From NCBI RefSeq assembly GCF_039539005.1, contig NZ_BAABCP010000001.1:2046001-2110000 (forward strand): a stretch of 64,000 bases of DNA, written 5' to 3'. Made by a program: the position numbers and the translations under genes. Positions 1 through 12,423 of the stretch are shown here, in pieces; positions within the stretch are counted from its first letter, which is position 1, and each line of letters begins with the position of its first letter. The DNA is from Microbacterium soli. GTDB taxonomy: Bacteria; Actinomycetota; Actinomycetes; Actinomycetales; Microbacteriaceae. The notes under the pieces are model-generated. The model saw only the letters and a program-made list of their open reading frames with translations. It searched no databases and was not told the DNA's origin.

Positions 1-267
1 CGCGCCTACGCGGGTGCGTACATCGCGCAGCTGGGCGGTGTGGATGCGATCGTCTTCACCGCCGGAGTCGGGGAGAACGCCGCCGACGTGCGGGCGGATG
101 CTCTGGCCACACTGGGCTTCCTGGGAGTGCGGGTCGATCCCGAGCGGAACACGGCGCGGGCCCGCGGCATCCGCCGCATCTCCGCCGACGACTCGGGAGT
201 CGAGGTCCTCGTCGTCCCCACCGATGAGGAGCTGGAGATCGCCCGGCAGACGCTCGGCGCGATCTGA
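1..267 (+). CDS. ackA: Acetate kinase, C-terminal part (cut by window edge)
   Basis: Eighty-eight C-terminal residues are visible, open at the left edge. The stretch contains DAIVFTAGVGENAADVR, the acetate kinase signature around the adenine- and phosphate-binding region, and ends with a typical tail of two short helices. The family makes acetyl phosphate from acetate and ATP, or the reverse, in the cytoplasm, normally with phosphotransacetylase; pta would be expected just upstream. The N-terminal catalytic residues lie outside the window and cannot be checked. The next gene has its own promoter-like box, so ackA probably ends its transcript here. Confidence 0.93.
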   Translation, partial: RAYAGAYIAQLGGVDAIVFTAGVGENAADVRADALATLGFLGVRVDPERNTARARGIRRISADDSGVEVLVVPTDEELEIARQTLGAI

Positions 268-319
268 CCTCCACCGCGGCGCGCACCGTTCACGTGGCGT
301 GCGGCGGTCCTGCGCTCAT

Positions 320-325
320 TAGGCT
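320..325 (+). promoter_or_regulatory. -10 box TAGGCT upstream of the HAD/GH65 pair
   Basis: TAGGCT matches the actinobacterial TANNNT -10 consensus. It lies 29 bases before the GTG at 355, leaving a short leader with the ribosome binding site CGGAGG. No clear -35 is visible. Confidence 0.45.
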
Positions 326-354
326 GGAATCGCATCATCCCGATCGGAGGCACC

Positions 355-1095
355 GTGTCCGCAGCACCGCCCGACCTGCACCGCTCCGCAGGCGTGCTCT
401 TCGACCTCGACGGGGTGCTCACCCCCACCGCCGAGGTGCACATGCGGGCGTGGAAGCGCGTGTTCGACGACGTGCTGACGCAGTGGGGAGTCGCCGAGCC
501 GTACACGGATGCCGACTACTTCGCCCACGTCGACGGAAAGAAGCGGTACGACGGCGTGGCGAGCCTGCTGCACAGCCGCAGCATCGAGATCCCATGGGGT
601 CGGGTCGACGATCCGCCCGAGGCCGAGACGATCTGCGGCATCGGCAACCGCAAGAACGCCGCCTTCGCGCTCGCGCTGCGCAGCGAGGGCATCGCCGCGT
701 ACCCCGGTTCGCTGTCCCTGCTGCAGAGTCTGCGCCGGGCGCAGGTCCCGATGGGCGTGGTGTCCAGCTCGAAGAACGCGGAGGAGGTGCTGGCATCCGC
801 CGGCATCCGCGACTTCTTCCGCGTCGTCGTCGACGGCGTCGTGGCCGAGCGCGACCACCTGGCCTCCAAGCCCGCGCCCGACATGTTCCGGGAGGGCGCC
901 CGGATGCTGGGCGTCGACCCCTCCTCCGCCGTCGCCGTGGAGGACGCCGTCTCGGGGGTCGGATCCGCGGCATCCGCCGGCTACGGCACCATCGTCGGCG
1001 TCGATCGCGGCGCCGGATCCGACGCGCTGCGCGAAGCCGGCGCGACCTGTATCGTCGATGATCTTGCGCGGTTGCTGCCCGACGGCACGCGCTGA
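355..1095 (+). CDS. HAD-superfamily phosphatase, probable beta-phosphoglucomutase
   Basis: The protein has 246 residues. The HAD motif I sequence LFDLDGVLTPT (nucleophile D17, acid/base D19) is followed by a helical cap. VVSSSKN is motif II, a Lys in SKPAPDMF motif III, and VEDAVSG motif IV. The gene lies 33 bases upstream of a GH65 phosphorylase. That pairing is characteristic of beta-phosphoglucomutases, which turn the beta-glucose 1-phosphate released by the phosphorylase into glucose 6-phosphate. The GTG start follows CGGAGG at good spacing. The exact substrate is inferred from the neighbour; a general sugar phosphatase is the alternative. Confidence 0.85.
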   Translation: MSAAPPDLHRSAGVLFDLDGVLTPTAEVHMRAWKRVFDDVLTQWGVAEPYTDADYFAHVDGKKRYDGVASLLHSRSIEIPWGRVDDPPEAETICGIGNRKNAAFALALRSEGIAAYPGSLSLLQSLRRAQVPMGVVSSSKNAEEVLASAGIRDFFRVVVDGVVAERDHLASKPAPDMFREGARMLGVDPSSAVAVEDAVSGVGSAASAGYGTIVGVDRGAGSDALREAGATCIVDDLARLLPDGTR

Positions 1096-1128
1096 CAGCC
1101 CCACCACCTCTCACCCGGAGAACGCAGC

Positions 1129-3621
1129 ATGATCGACCGCGACCGCCGCCCCGTAGATCCCTGGCGCCTCATCGAGACCTGCTATGACGAGGACGGCGTC
1201 TCCGAGACCCTGTTCTCGGTCGGCAACGGCTATCTCGGCCTGCGCGGGAACCACATCGAGGGGCGTGGCGCTCATGAGCACGGCACGTTCATCAACGGCC
1301 TGCATGAGACCTGGCCCATCCGGCACGCCGAGCAGGCGTACGGATTCGCGGAGGTCGGCCAGACCATCGTCAACGCGCCGGATGCCAAGGTCATGCGGGT
1401 CTACATCGACGACGAGCCGCTGTCCTTCGACGAGACCGAGCTCCACGAGTACTCGCGCGTACTGGACATGCGCACCGGGGTGCTCTCCCGCGACGTCGTC
1501 TGGGTCACTCCCTCCGGCAAGCGCGTGCGCATGCGCGATGAGCGCATCGTCAGCTTCGACGAGCGCCACCTGGCCGTGCTGAGGCTGGAGCTGGTGGTGG
1601 AGAATTCCGACGCCCCCGTGACCATCAGCTGCCAGCTGCTGAACAGGCAGGACGGCGCGGGCATCTACGCGGGCGACCCGATGGCCTCCAAATCCGAGAA
1701 CAAGGCGGGATTCGACCCGCGCAGGGCCGAGCGGATCACCGCACGGGTGCTGCAGCCGGTGGAGTACTGGCAGGACGGTCTGCGTTCGGCGCTGTCCTAT
1801 CGGGTGACGGAATCCGGCATGACCGTCGCCGTGGTCGCCGATCACATCGTCGACACCGAGAACGAGTTCAGCGCGCGCACGCTCATCGAGCCCGACATCG
1901 CCAAGAACGTGTTCCGCGTGCAGGCGAAGGCGGGCGTGCCGATCCGCATCAGCAAGATCGTCAGCTATCACAGCTCGCGGGGTGTGCCGCCTCGTGAGCT
2001 CGTGGACCGCTGCCGCCGTTCGCTGGATCGTGTGGGCGTGGAGGGCGTGGATGCGCTGTTCCGCGCCCAGGAGGCCTGGCTCGCCGCGTTCTGGGATCGC
2101 TCGGATGTGCGCATCGCGGGGCACGACGACCTGCAGCAGGCCATCCGCTGGTGCCTGTTCCAGCTGGCGCAGGCCGCCTCGCGTGCGGACGGGGCGGGCG
2201 TGCCGGCGAAGGGGCTGACGGGCTCCGGGTACAGCGGGCACTACTTCTGGGACACGGAGATCTACGTGCTGCCGTTCCTGTCGTACACGACCCCGCAGTG
2301 GGCGAAGAACGCGCTGCGCGCGCGGGTGCTCATGCTGCCGGCGGCACGGCGCAGGGCGAGCCAGCTCAATGAGGCCGGCGCCCTGTTCCCGTGGCGCACG
2401 ATCAACGGCGAGGAGGCGTCCGCGTATTACGCAGCAGGCACCGCGCAGTACCACATCAACGCCGACATCAGCTATGCACTGGGGAAGTACGTGCGCGCCA
2501 CCGGTGACGAGGAGTTCCTGCGACGGGAGGGCGCGGACATCGCCGTGGAGACCGCGCGGCTGTGGTCCACGCTGGGGTTCTGGCGGGGCGCCGCCGACGA
2601 GGCGACGTTCCACATCCACGGCGTCACGGGCCCCGACGAGTACACGACGGTCGTCAACGACAACCTGTTCACCAACGTGATGGCGCGCTACAACCTGCGT
2701 TTCGCCGCGCGCATCGTGCGCGAGATGGCGCAGCAGGACCCGGCCGCGTACGCGGGACTGGTGGAGCGCACGGGGCTGGAGGACGGGGAGCGGATCGCGT
2801 GGGAGCTGGCGGCGGAGGCGATGCACATCCCCTTCAGCGAGGGCCTCGGCATCCACCCGCAGGACTCGATGTTCCTCGAGCGCGAGGTGTGGGATCTGGA
2901 GGGCACGTCCCCGGATCAGCGACCGCTGCTGCTGCACTACCACCCGCTGGTGATCTACCGGTTCCAGGTGCTCAAGCAGGCGGATGTCGTGCTGGCGCTT
3001 TTCCTGCAGGGCAACCACTTCACCGCCGAGGAGAAGCTGGCCGACTTCGACTACTACGATCCGCTGACCACGGGGGACTCCACGCTGTCGGCCGTCGTGC
3101 AGTCGATCATGGCGGCCGAGGTCGGCTACCAGGATCTCGCGCGGGAGTACTTCGAACAGGCGCTCTACGTGGACCTGGGCGACCTGCACCACAATGCCGC
3201 GGACGGCGTGCACGTGGCATCCGCGGGCGGCGTGTGGACGGCTCTGGTGAGCGGTTTCGGGGGGATGCGCGACCATGACGGCGTGCTGAGCTTCGACCCC
3301 CGGCTGCCGGCGGACTGGCCGGAGCTGTCCTACCCGCTGCAGTGGCAGGGCAGCCGCCTGCTGATCACGCTCACCGCGGACGCCCTGCGCGTCGAGGTGC
3401 GCTCGGGCGAGCCGGTGGACTTCTGGGTGCGCGGCGAGCGGCACCGGGCCTCGGTCGCGGAGCCGGCGGTGGTCGCGCTGGCCGATCAGGGGCCGCGGCG
3501 CCCCGGCCGACCGACGCTGCGGCAGTTCGAGGACGCCCGCCGTGAGGACGGCACGCTCATGTCGCCGACGATTCCCGTCACGACGACATCGATCCCGGTG
3601 ATCGGCGTGTTCGAGGACTGA
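1129..3621 (+). CDS. Glycoside hydrolase family 65 phosphorylase (maltose/trehalose/kojibiose type)
   Basis: The protein has 830 residues, a normal size for GH65. An N-terminal beta-sandwich spans about 1-270, followed by the (alpha/alpha)6 barrel (about 310-690) and a short C-terminal beta domain. The barrel holds the family catalytic motif TGPDEYTTVVNDN, whose Glu (E504) is the general acid. Family members split alpha-linked disaccharides with phosphate, giving glucose and beta-glucose 1-phosphate. The adjacent beta-phosphoglucomutase-like gene completes that route. Which disaccharide is used cannot be read from the sequence. It is probably cotranscribed with the upstream gene (33-base gap, GGAG before the ATG). 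Confidence 0.9.
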   Translation: MIDRDRRPVDPWRLIETCYDEDGVSETLFSVGNGYLGLRGNHIEGRGAHEHGTFINGLHETWPIRHAEQAYGFAEVGQTIVNAPDAKVMRVYIDDEPLSFDETELHEYSRVLDMRTGVLSRDVVWVTPSGKRVRMRDERIVSFDERHLAVLRLELVVENSDAPVTISCQLLNRQDGAGIYAGDPMASKSENKAGFDPRRAERITARVLQPVEYWQDGLRSALSYRVTESGMTVAVVADHIVDTENEFSARTLIEPDIAKNVFRVQAKAGVPIRISKIVSYHSSRGVPPRELVDRCRRSLDRVGVEGVDALFRAQEAWLAAFWDRSDVRIAGHDDLQQAIRWCLFQLAQAASRADGAGVPAKGLTGSGYSGHYFWDTEIYVLPFLSYTTPQWAKNALRARVLMLPAARRRASQLNEAGALFPWRTINGEEASAYYAAGTAQYHINADISYALGKYVRATGDEEFLRREGADIAVETARLWSTLGFWRGAADEATFHIHGVTGPDEYTTVVNDNLFTNVMARYNLRFAARIVREMAQQDPAAYAGLVERTGLEDGERIAWELAAEAMHIPFSEGLGIHPQDSMFLEREVWDLEGTSPDQRPLLLHYHPLVIYRFQVLKQADVVLALFLQGNHFTAEEKLADFDYYDPLTTGDSTLSAVVQSIMAAEVGYQDLAREYFEQALYVDLGDLHHNAADGVHVASAGGVWTALVSGFGGMRDHDGVLSFDPRLPADWPELSYPLQWQGSRLLITLTADALRVEVRSGEPVDFWVRGERHRASVAEPAVVALADQGPRRPGRPTLRQFEDARREDGTLMSPTIPVTTTSIPVIGVFED

Positions 3622-3652
3622 TCAGGGCACGGACGATGTCGCCGGTACACCG

Positions 3653-3658
3653 TAGGCT
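3653..3658 (+). promoter_or_regulatory. Leaderless-type -10 box for dnaX
   Basis: TAGGCT is followed by exactly six bases and then the GTG of dnaX at 3665. No Shine-Dalgarno sequence fits in that space, so the message probably begins at or next to the start codon. Confidence 0.55.
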
Positions 3659-3664
3659 GGACGG

Positions 3665-5932
3665 GTGACGACAGCCCTCTACCGCCGATACCGGCCTGAG
3701 ACCTTCGGGGAGATGATCGGCCAGTCCCAGGTGACCGAGCCGCTCATGACCGCACTGCGCGGTGACCGCGTCGGTCACGCCTATCTGTTCTCCGGCCCGC
3801 GCGGCTGCGGGAAGACCACGTCGGCGCGGATTCTCGCGCGCTGCCTGAACTGCGCGGAGGGCCCGACAGACACGCCGTGCGGTGCGTGCCCGAGCTGCGT
3901 GGAGCTGTCCCGAGACGGCGGCGGTTCGCTCGATGTCGTCGAGATCGACGCGGCCAGTCACAACGGCGTCGACGATGCCCGCGACCTGCGCGAGCGCGCC
4001 ACCTTCGCGCCGAGCCGCGACAGGTACAAGATCTTCATCCTCGATGAGGCGCACATGGTCACGCCGCAGGGCTTCAACGCGCTGCTGAAGCTGGTCGAGG
4101 AGCCCCCCGCGCACGTCAAGTTCATCTTCGCGACCACCGAGCCGGAGAAGGTGCTCGGCACGATCCGATCGCGCACGCACCACTATCCGTTCCGCCTCGT
4201 GCCGCCCGCGGCGATGATCGAGTACGTCGAGAAGCTGTGCGCTCAGGAGGGCGTCCGGGTCGCGCCGGGCGTGCTGGGCCTGGTGGTGCGGGCGGGCGGC
4301 GGATCGCCCCGCGACACCCTGTCGCTCATGGATCAGCTCATCGCCGGCTCCGACGAGGACGGGGTCGGCTATGACCGCGCGGTGGCCCTGCTCGGCTACA
4401 CGCACGCCGCCCTGCTCGATGAGATCGTCGAAGCGCTCGCCGCCGGTGACGCGGCGGCGGCCTTCCCCGCCGTGGACCGTGTCGTGCAGTCCGGGCAGGA
4501 CCCGCGCCGCTTCGTCGACGACCTGCTCGAGCGACTGCGGGATCTGATCGTCATCGCCGCGGTCGGCGCCGGCGCGTCGGCAGTGCTGCGCGGCCTGCCC
4601 GCGGACGAGATGGAGCGGATGGCGGCGCAGGCGGCGAGCTTCGGCGCCGCTCGTCTGTCCCGCACGGCGGACCTCGTCAGCCGGGCGCTCGATGACATGA
4701 CGGGTGCGACCTCGCCGCGACTGCACCTGGAGCTCATGGTCGCGCGCGTGCTCGCGGCCGTGCCGACGGATGCCGGACAGCAGGGTGCTCCGAGCGCCGC
4801 CGCACTGGCGGCGGCCGCGGCGCAGGTTCCCGTCGCCTCACCGGCTCCCGCAGCGCCGGCTGCGGCGCCCGCTTCCGAGCCTGCGCCCGCTTCCGAGCCG
4901 GAGGCCGCTGCGGAGCCCGCTCCGGAACCGGCGCCTGTTCCCGCACGGGCGTCTGCACCCGACCCCGCGCCCGCTCCGGAACCGACACCCGCTCCCGAAC
5001 CCGCACCCGCCGCCGGACCGGTGACGTTCGACCGCATCGTCGCCGCGTGGCCCGCTGTGCTGGCCCGTCTGGAGAGCATGAGTCGCACATCCTGGATCAT
5101 GGCCACGGGTACGCAGCCTCTCGCGTACGACGGCGAGAACAGCGTGTTGACCCTCGGGTTCGCCAGCGCCGCCGACGTGCCGAGGTTCAAGGGCGCTGTT
5201 CCCGGACAGGGGCCGTCCGATCACCTGCGTGCCGCGATCGAGCAGGAGCTCGGCGTCACGGTGAAGTACCGTCCGGCACCGCTGCCGCCCTCCGGTGGTG
5301 GATCGGCTCGCCGACCCGACCCCGCGCCTCCTGCACCGCCGGCTCCGGCATCCGGCGCTCCTGCGGGCGATGATGCGCCGGCCGCGGGCTGGGCCAACCC
5401 CATGAGCAGCCCCGAGCAGCTCGGACGACAGGCTCCCCCCGACCGGCGGAGCGCCGCGCCCTCCGCATCCGCTCCCGTCGCCGTGACGGAGTGGGCCGTG
5501 GCAGCCATTCCCACCTCCGCGACGGAGGGGGATCCGTCGGCCGCCGCACCGCGGGCTCCCGCCGCGACCCCGGCCGTCGCACGGCAGCAGCAGTTCGCCG
5601 TCGACGAGGAGCCCGGTGAGGTCGAGGCGGCGGCCTCGGCCGCTGCGCGGCCCGTCGACGGCGCTGTCGATCAGACGCCGCTGGACGACGACCCCCCGTA
5701 CGACGATGAGCCGCCGTACGACGAGCCGTCCTACGAGCCGGCCCCACCCGCGTCCGCCCCGGCGGGACCGGCCGCGACGATGCGGGAGCCGAGGCGCACC
5801 GCGCCTGTCGTCTCCTCCCATTCGGCGGCGCCCCAGGGCGTGGAGCGCCGGGGTGAGGCCGTGATCCGACAGGTGCTCGGCGCGAGATTCCTGCGTGAAG
5901 AGCCGTACCAGCCCCCGACGAGGTTCCACTGA
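3665..5932 (+). CDS. dnaX: DNA polymerase III subunit gamma/tau
   Basis: The protein has 755 residues. It is the clamp-loader ATPase that loads the sliding clamp and, as tau, bridges polymerase cores. The Walker A motif GPRGCGKTT is at 44-52. The zinc module has C63, C72, C75 and C78 in the standard C-x8-C-x2-C-x2-C spacing, and LDEAHMVT is Walker B. From about residue 390 a long Pro/Ala/Glu linker with repeated PAPEPAP-like units leads to the tau C-terminal domain and an acidic [14 protein letters not shown] stretch. No slippery run for a gamma frameshift is evident. The stop codon overlaps the recR start (TGATG). Confidence 0.95.
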   Translation: MTTALYRRYRPETFGEMIGQSQVTEPLMTALRGDRVGHAYLFSGPRGCGKTTSARILARCLNCAEGPTDTPCGACPSCVELSRDGGGSLDVVEIDAASHNGVDDARDLRERATFAPSRDRYKIFILDEAHMVTPQGFNALLKLVEEPPAHVKFIFATTEPEKVLGTIRSRTHHYPFRLVPPAAMIEYVEKLCAQEGVRVAPGVLGLVVRAGGGSPRDTLSLMDQLIAGSDEDGVGYDRAVALLGYTHAALLDEIVEALAAGDAAAAFPAVDRVVQSGQDPRRFVDDLLERLRDLIVIAAVGAGASAVLRGLPADEMERMAAQAASFGAARLSRTADLVSRALDDMTGATSPRLHLELMVARVLAAVPTDAGQQGAPSAAALAAAAAQVPVASPAPAAPAAAPASEPAPASEPEAAAEPAPEPAPVPARASAPDPAPAPEPTPAPEPAPAAGPVTFDRIVAAWPAVLARLESMSRTSWIMATGTQPLAYDGENSVLTLGFASAADVPRFKGAVPGQGPSDHLRAAIEQELGVTVKYRPAPLPPSGGGSARRPDPAPPAPPAPASGAPAGDDAPAAGWANPMSSPEQLGRQAPPDRRSAAPSASAPVAVTEWAVAAIPTSATEGDPSAAAPRAPAATPAVARQQQFAVDEEPGEVEAAASAAARPVDGAVDQTPLDDDPPYDDEPPYDEPSYEPAPPASAPAGPAATMREPRRTAPVVSSHSAAPQGVERRGEAVIRQVLGARFLREEPYQPPTRFH

Positions 5933-6525
5933 TGTACGACGGCATCGTCCAGGACCTCATCGACGAGTTCGGCCGGCTCCCCGGGATCGGTCCGAAATCC
6001 GCTCAGCGGATCACGTTCCACATCCTGCAGACGCCGTCGTTCGACGTCGCCAGGCTCGCGGAGCTGCTGACCGAGGTCCGCGCGCGCGTGCGATTCTGCG
6101 AGGTGTGCGGGAACGTGTCCGAGCAGGATCGGTGCGCGATCTGCCGTGACCCGCGTCGCAACCCCGAGCTGATCTGCGTGGTCGAGGACGCCAAGGACGT
6201 CGCGGCCATCGAACGCACCAGGGAGTTCCACGGGCTGTACCACGTGCTCGGCGGCGCCATCAGCCCCATCGCCGGTGTCGGCCCCGACGACCTGCGCATC
6301 GCGCAGCTGATGACGCGTCTCGCCGACGGGACGGTGCAGGAGGTCATCCTCGCCACCAACCCCAATCTCGAGGGGGAGGCGACCGCCAGCTACCTGAGTC
6401 GGCTGCTGACCAGCATGGACATCACGGTCTCGCGCCTCGCCTCCGGCCTGCCGGTGGGCGGTGATCTGGAGTACGCCGACGAGGTGACACTGGGGCGGGC
6501 GTTCGAGGGGCGCCGCAGACTGTGA
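5932..6525 (+). CDS. recR: Recombination mediator protein RecR
   Basis: The protein has 197 residues, the usual RecR length. The helix-hairpin-helix [11 protein letters not shown] lies at about 16-26. The zinc finger uses C56, C59, C68 and C71, and a Toprim domain follows ([12 protein letters not shown]; about 80-175). RecR works with RecO and RecF to load RecA on gapped DNA. The ATG overlaps the dnaX stop by one base, the classic dnaX-recR coupling; the ybaB gene often found between them is absent here. Confidence 0.96.
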   Translation: MYDGIVQDLIDEFGRLPGIGPKSAQRITFHILQTPSFDVARLAELLTEVRARVRFCEVCGNVSEQDRCAICRDPRRNPELICVVEDAKDVAAIERTREFHGLYHVLGGAISPIAGVGPDDLRIAQLMTRLADGTVQEVILATNPNLEGEATASYLSRLLTSMDITVSRLASGLPVGGDLEYADEVTLGRAFEGRRRL

Positions 6526-7451
6526 GCGCGCAGCACACCGGATTCAGCCGCAGGGGCTGGGTCCTCTTCGCGATCATGTCGGTCGTGTGGGGCATCACCT
6601 ACCTGTTCATCAAGGAGGCCGTCGCCACCTTCGGTCCACCCGCCGTCGTGTCGGCACGCACGATCCTGGGCGGACTGATCCTGCTGCCCTTCGCGATCCG
6701 CAGCGGCGCACTGAGGGCCGCGTGGCGCCACTGGCCGTGGGTGCTCGCCTTCGGGCTCGTGGAGATGGGTGGGCCGTTCCTGCTGCTCAGCCACGCCGAG
6801 ACGCGGCTGCCGTCCGGGCTGACCGGGCTGCTGGTCGCCACCGTTCCGCTGTTCTCGGTCGTCATCGCCCTGCTGCGCGGCGATCGCACGGCGCTCGCGC
6901 CGGCCCGGCTGGGCGGGCTGCTGGTGGGCTTCGCCGGGGTCGCCATCGTCGTCGCGGGGCCCGGGCTGTTCCCGCAGGGGCAGGGGAGCATGATCGCGAT
7001 CGGCGAGATCATGCTGACCGCTGTGATGTACGCGATCGCGCCGTTCATCATCGCCCACAAGCTCGCCGACGTGCCCTCGATCGGGACCATCACCCTCGCG
7101 CTGCTCGCCATCGGCATCGGGTATCTTCCGGCCGCACTGCTCTCGCCGCACGAGCCGCCCACGGTGCGCTCGGTCGCGTCTCTCGTGCTGCTGGGCGTGA
7201 TCTGCACGGCCATCGCGTTCGTCGCCTTCTTCGCGCTCATCCGCGAGGTGGGCCCGGTGCGCGCGCCGCTGTTCACCTACATCAACCCGATCGTGGCCAT
7301 CGCCCTGGGGACCGTGCTCGTGAACGAGCCCCTCACACTCGGCCTGCTGGTGGGCTTCCCCGTCATCCTCATCGGATGCTGGTTCGCGGCCACCGGCGGC
7401 CGTCTCGCCCCCCGGCCGCCGAGTGCGGCGCAGCCCGGCCGCAGACCCTGA
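6522..7451 (+). CDS. EamA (DMT superfamily) transporter
   Basis: The protein has 309 residues and about ten predicted membrane segments arranged as two EamA repeats, each opening with the [13 protein letters not shown] and [14 protein letters not shown] patterns. EamA proteins export amino acids or other small metabolites; the substrate cannot be told from sequence. The GTG start overlaps the recR stop (GTGA), so translation is probably coupled to recR. The C-terminus is a short Pro/Arg-rich cytoplasmic tail. Confidence 0.85.
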   Translation: MSAQHTGFSRRGWVLFAIMSVVWGITYLFIKEAVATFGPPAVVSARTILGGLILLPFAIRSGALRAAWRHWPWVLAFGLVEMGGPFLLLSHAETRLPSGLTGLLVATVPLFSVVIALLRGDRTALAPARLGGLLVGFAGVAIVVAGPGLFPQGQGSMIAIGEIMLTAVMYAIAPFIIAHKLADVPSIGTITLALLAIGIGYLPAALLSPHEPPTVRSVASLVLLGVICTAIAFVAFFALIREVGPVRAPLFTYINPIVAIALGTVLVNEPLTLGLLVGFPVILIGCWFAATGGRLAPRPPSAAQPGRRP

Positions 7452-7511
7452 GCCGCCGCGATGCGGCCCGCCGACCCCGTCACATGCCCGCGGCGGCATG
7501 GGAGGGATCCG

Positions 7512-7517
7512 TAGAAT
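7512..7517 (+). promoter_or_regulatory. -10 box TAGAAT upstream of aspartokinase
   Basis: TAGAAT lies 39 bases before the chosen aspartokinase start at 7557, giving a short leader. A purine-rich CGGGAG before 7557 supports that start over the GTG at 7551. Confidence 0.5.
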
Positions 7518-7556
7518 ATCCCCGGGCGGGACAGGTCACCGCCTCCGGGAGTGATC

Positions 7557-8843
<1,287 letters not shown>

Positions 8844-9008
8844 ACGCTCCCGCGTCGACGGCCGGCCACGGGGAGGCCGCGCGGATCCGGGCGGTCCGGC
8901 CCGCTGGTCGCGCAGCCCGGGCGGCGCTGTTCCGCGGATCCCCGGCATCCGCCGTCCGCCGCCGCGACGGGTTCTGTCACCGCGCGCCCGAACGTCCCGG
9001 TGACCGGG

Positions 9009-9014
9009 TAGACT
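9009..9014 (+). promoter_or_regulatory. -10 box TAGACT for asd with an ~80-base leader
   Basis: TAGACT fits TANNNT and lies 85 bases before the asd ATG. The GC-rich leader could fold but matches no riboswitch I recognise. The stretch between the lysC stop and this box shows no gene. Confidence 0.4.
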
Positions 9015-9072
9015 CGCCGCAACCCTGACACCGGCGCCGGGCGCAGCGACCGCACCGCGGGGCTGAGCCTGA

Positions 9073-10173
<1,101 letters not shown>

Positions 10174-10259
10174 GACGCCGCGTCCGAACCCTGCGCGGGA
10201 GCCTCGCGCCCGACGGCCCGCGCAGGTCACGGGGCGGAAGGGGAGCGGATGCCGACGGC

Positions 10260-10265
10260 TAGACT
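10260..10265 (+). promoter_or_regulatory. Leaderless-type -10 box for mqo
   Basis: TAGACT is followed by six bases and the GTG of mqo at 10272. No ribosome binding site fits between. Confidence 0.55.
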
Positions 10266-10271
10266 TGTCGG

Positions 10272-11732
10272 GTGACCGAAACCGTCGATGTCGTTCTGAT
10301 CGGTGGGGGCATCATGTCCGCCACCCTGGGTACGCTGCTGCACGAGCTGCAGCCGGACTGGAAGATCGTTGCCTACGAGCGCCTCAGCGAGGTGGCGCAG
10401 GAGAGTTCCAACGCGTGGAACAACGCGGGCACGGGCCACGCCGCGCTGTGCGAGCTGAACTACACGCCGCAGGCCGCGGACGGCAGCGTCGACGTCGCCA
10501 AGGCCGTCGCGATCAACGAGCAGTTCCAGCTCAGCCGTCAGCTGTGGTCGAGTCTCGTCGACCGCGGGGTGCTCAGCGAGCCGGACACGTTCATCAACCC
10601 CACCCCGCACATGACCTTCGTGCGCGGTGAGAAGAACGTCTCGTTCCTGAAGGCGCGGTTCGAGGAGCTGTCGAAGCAGACCCTCTTCGCCGACATGGAG
10701 TACAGCGAGGACTCCCGCGTCATCAACAGCTGGGCGCCGCTGCTCATGCAGAAGAGGCTGAAGGCCGACCAGCCGTTCGCGGCGACCCGTGTGACCGGCG
10801 GAACCGACGTCGACTTCGGCTCGTTGACCCGTCAGCTCTTCGCGCACCTGTCCGCGTCCGGTGTGCAGGTGCAGACCAATCAGGAGGTCCGCTCGCTCAA
10901 ACGGCAGGCCGATGGCACCTGGCTGGTCGGGTACCGTCGTGCGCTGGGCCGCACCCCGGGGGAGATCAAGGCCCGCTTCGTGTTCGTCGGCGCCGGCGGA
11001 TGGGCGCTCAAACTGCTGCAGCGCAGCGGCATCCCCGAGATCAAGGGCTACGGGTGCTTCCCGATCGGCGGCCAGTGGCTGATGAGCAGCAACCCCGAGA
11101 TCGTCGCCCGGCACCACGCCAAGGTGTACTCGAAGGCCACTGTGGGCGCGCCGCCGATGTCGGTCCCGCACCTGGACACGCGCGTGGTCGACGGCAAGAC
11201 CTCGGTGCTGTTCGGCCCGTTCGCCACCTTCAGCCCGAAGTTCCTCAAGAACGGATCGAACTGGGACATCGTCAGGCAGGTGCGCCCGACCAACCTCGGC
11301 AGCATGCTCAAGGTCGCCGTCACGAATTTCGATCTCATCCGGTACCTGGTCGGGGAGCTGCTGAAGACGCACCGCCGCAAGGTCGCCGACCTGCGTGAGC
11401 TCATGCCGTCCGCGAAGGACGAGGACTGGACGCTGCTCCAGGCCGGCCAGAGGGCCCAGGTCATGCACAACGGCACCCTGCAGTTCGGCACCGAGGTGGT
11501 CGCGTCCGCCGATGGGTCGATCGCGGGCCTTCTGGGCGCCTCGCCGGGAGCATCCACGGCCGTGCCGATCATGCTGGGCCTGTTGGAGCGCTGCTTCCCG
11601 GAGCAGTATCAGGGCTGGAAGCCCGCGCTGCGCGAGCTGATCCCCACCCTGGGGGAGAAGCTCAACGATCAGCCGGACCTCGCGAGGACGACGATGGCGA
11701 AGACGGCGGGCGCGCTGTCGCTGCAGGGCTGA
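10272..11732 (+). CDS. mqo: Malate:quinone oxidoreductase
   Basis: The protein has 486 residues and is a membrane-associated FAD enzyme that oxidises malate to oxaloacetate and passes electrons to menaquinone. The N-terminal FAD motif reads VVLIGGGIMSATLG, and SSNAWNNAGTGHAALCELNYTP is the highly conserved Mqo block. PSAKDEDWTLLQAGQRAQ lies near the C-terminus. Length and motifs match the family throughout. The thymidine kinase gene follows after ten bases and may be cotranscribed. Confidence 0.95.
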   Translation: MTETVDVVLIGGGIMSATLGTLLHELQPDWKIVAYERLSEVAQESSNAWNNAGTGHAALCELNYTPQAADGSVDVAKAVAINEQFQLSRQLWSSLVDRGVLSEPDTFINPTPHMTFVRGEKNVSFLKARFEELSKQTLFADMEYSEDSRVINSWAPLLMQKRLKADQPFAATRVTGGTDVDFGSLTRQLFAHLSASGVQVQTNQEVRSLKRQADGTWLVGYRRALGRTPGEIKARFVFVGAGGWALKLLQRSGIPEIKGYGCFPIGGQWLMSSNPEIVARHHAKVYSKATVGAPPMSVPHLDTRVVDGKTSVLFGPFATFSPKFLKNGSNWDIVRQVRPTNLGSMLKVAVTNFDLIRYLVGELLKTHRRKVADLRELMPSAKDEDWTLLQAGQRAQVMHNGTLQFGTEVVASADGSIAGLLGASPGASTAVPIMLGLLERCFPEQYQGWKPALRELIPTLGEKLNDQPDLARTTMAKTAGALSLQG

Positions 11733-11742
11733 GGGCCCGACC

Positions 11743-12372
11743 GTGGCGAAGCTCTACTTCCGCTACGGCGCGATGAACTCCGGCAAGTCGACGGCCCTGC
11801 TGCAGGCCGCCTACAACTACGAGGAGCGCGGGCAGCGGGTGCTGCTGGCCAAGCCCGCGATAGACACGAAGGGCGCCTCCCAGATCGAGAGCCGGCTCGG
11901 CATGACCCGCGAGGTCGACTTCCTCATCGCCGCGCAGGACGACGCGCGTGGCCTGTTCGCCGCGCACCGGGCGCGGGTGCGCTCCGAGACGCAGGAGGAG
12001 CTGCTGCCGGCGGCGCCCGCGGATGTCGCCTGCCTGCTCGTCGACGAGGCGCAGTTCCTCACGGCGGACCAGGTGGACGACCTGTTCCGCATCGCGGTGC
12101 TAGACGGCATCCCCGTGCTGGCCTACGGCATCCGCAACGACTTCCGCACTCGGGTGTTCCCCGGCTCCGCGCGCCTGCTGGCCGTCGCGCACACGCTCGA
12201 GGAGTTGAAGACGATCTGCCGCTGCGGGCGCAAGGCCGTCTTCAACGGCCGGAAGGTCGACGGCGAGTTCGTCTTCGACGGCGACCAGGTGGCCATCGAC
12301 GGCGTCGCCGTCACCTACGAGTCGCTGTGCGGTACCTGCTATCTGGAGGAGTCCGGCGGCCTGCTGGGCTGA
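11743..12372 (+). CDS. tdk: Thymidine kinase (type II)
   Basis: The protein has 209 residues and phosphorylates thymidine in nucleotide salvage. The P-loop is GAMNSGKST (9-17), DEAQFLT the Walker B/DEAQ motif, and YGIRNDFRTRVFPGS the conserved lid region. CRCGRKA and CGTCY supply the zinc-lasso cysteines. The GTG start is ten bases after the mqo stop with no strong SD, so it may be read through from mqo. Confidence 0.94.
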   Translation: MAKLYFRYGAMNSGKSTALLQAAYNYEERGQRVLLAKPAIDTKGASQIESRLGMTREVDFLIAAQDDARGLFAAHRARVRSETQEELLPAAPADVACLLVDEAQFLTADQVDDLFRIAVLDGIPVLAYGIRNDFRTRVFPGSARLLAVAHTLEELKTICRCGRKAVFNGRKVDGEFVFDGDQVAIDGVAVTYESLCGTCYLEESGGLLG

Positions 12373-12423
12373 CGGGCACCCGGCCGCGACCCTTCGCGTC
12401 AGCGTTCCGCCCCGTGCGCTTGC

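Noticed and set aside
1111-3444. A 777-codon minus-strand open frame opposite the GH65 gene
   Set aside because: It is a His/Arg/Val-rich shadow of the GH65 reading frame, with no motif and no start signal.
4840-5020. Possible CRISPR or tandem-repeat locus
   Set aside because: The repetition comes from Pro-Ala-Glu codons of the DnaX linker; units are irregular and in frame. No CRISPR array was seen in the window.
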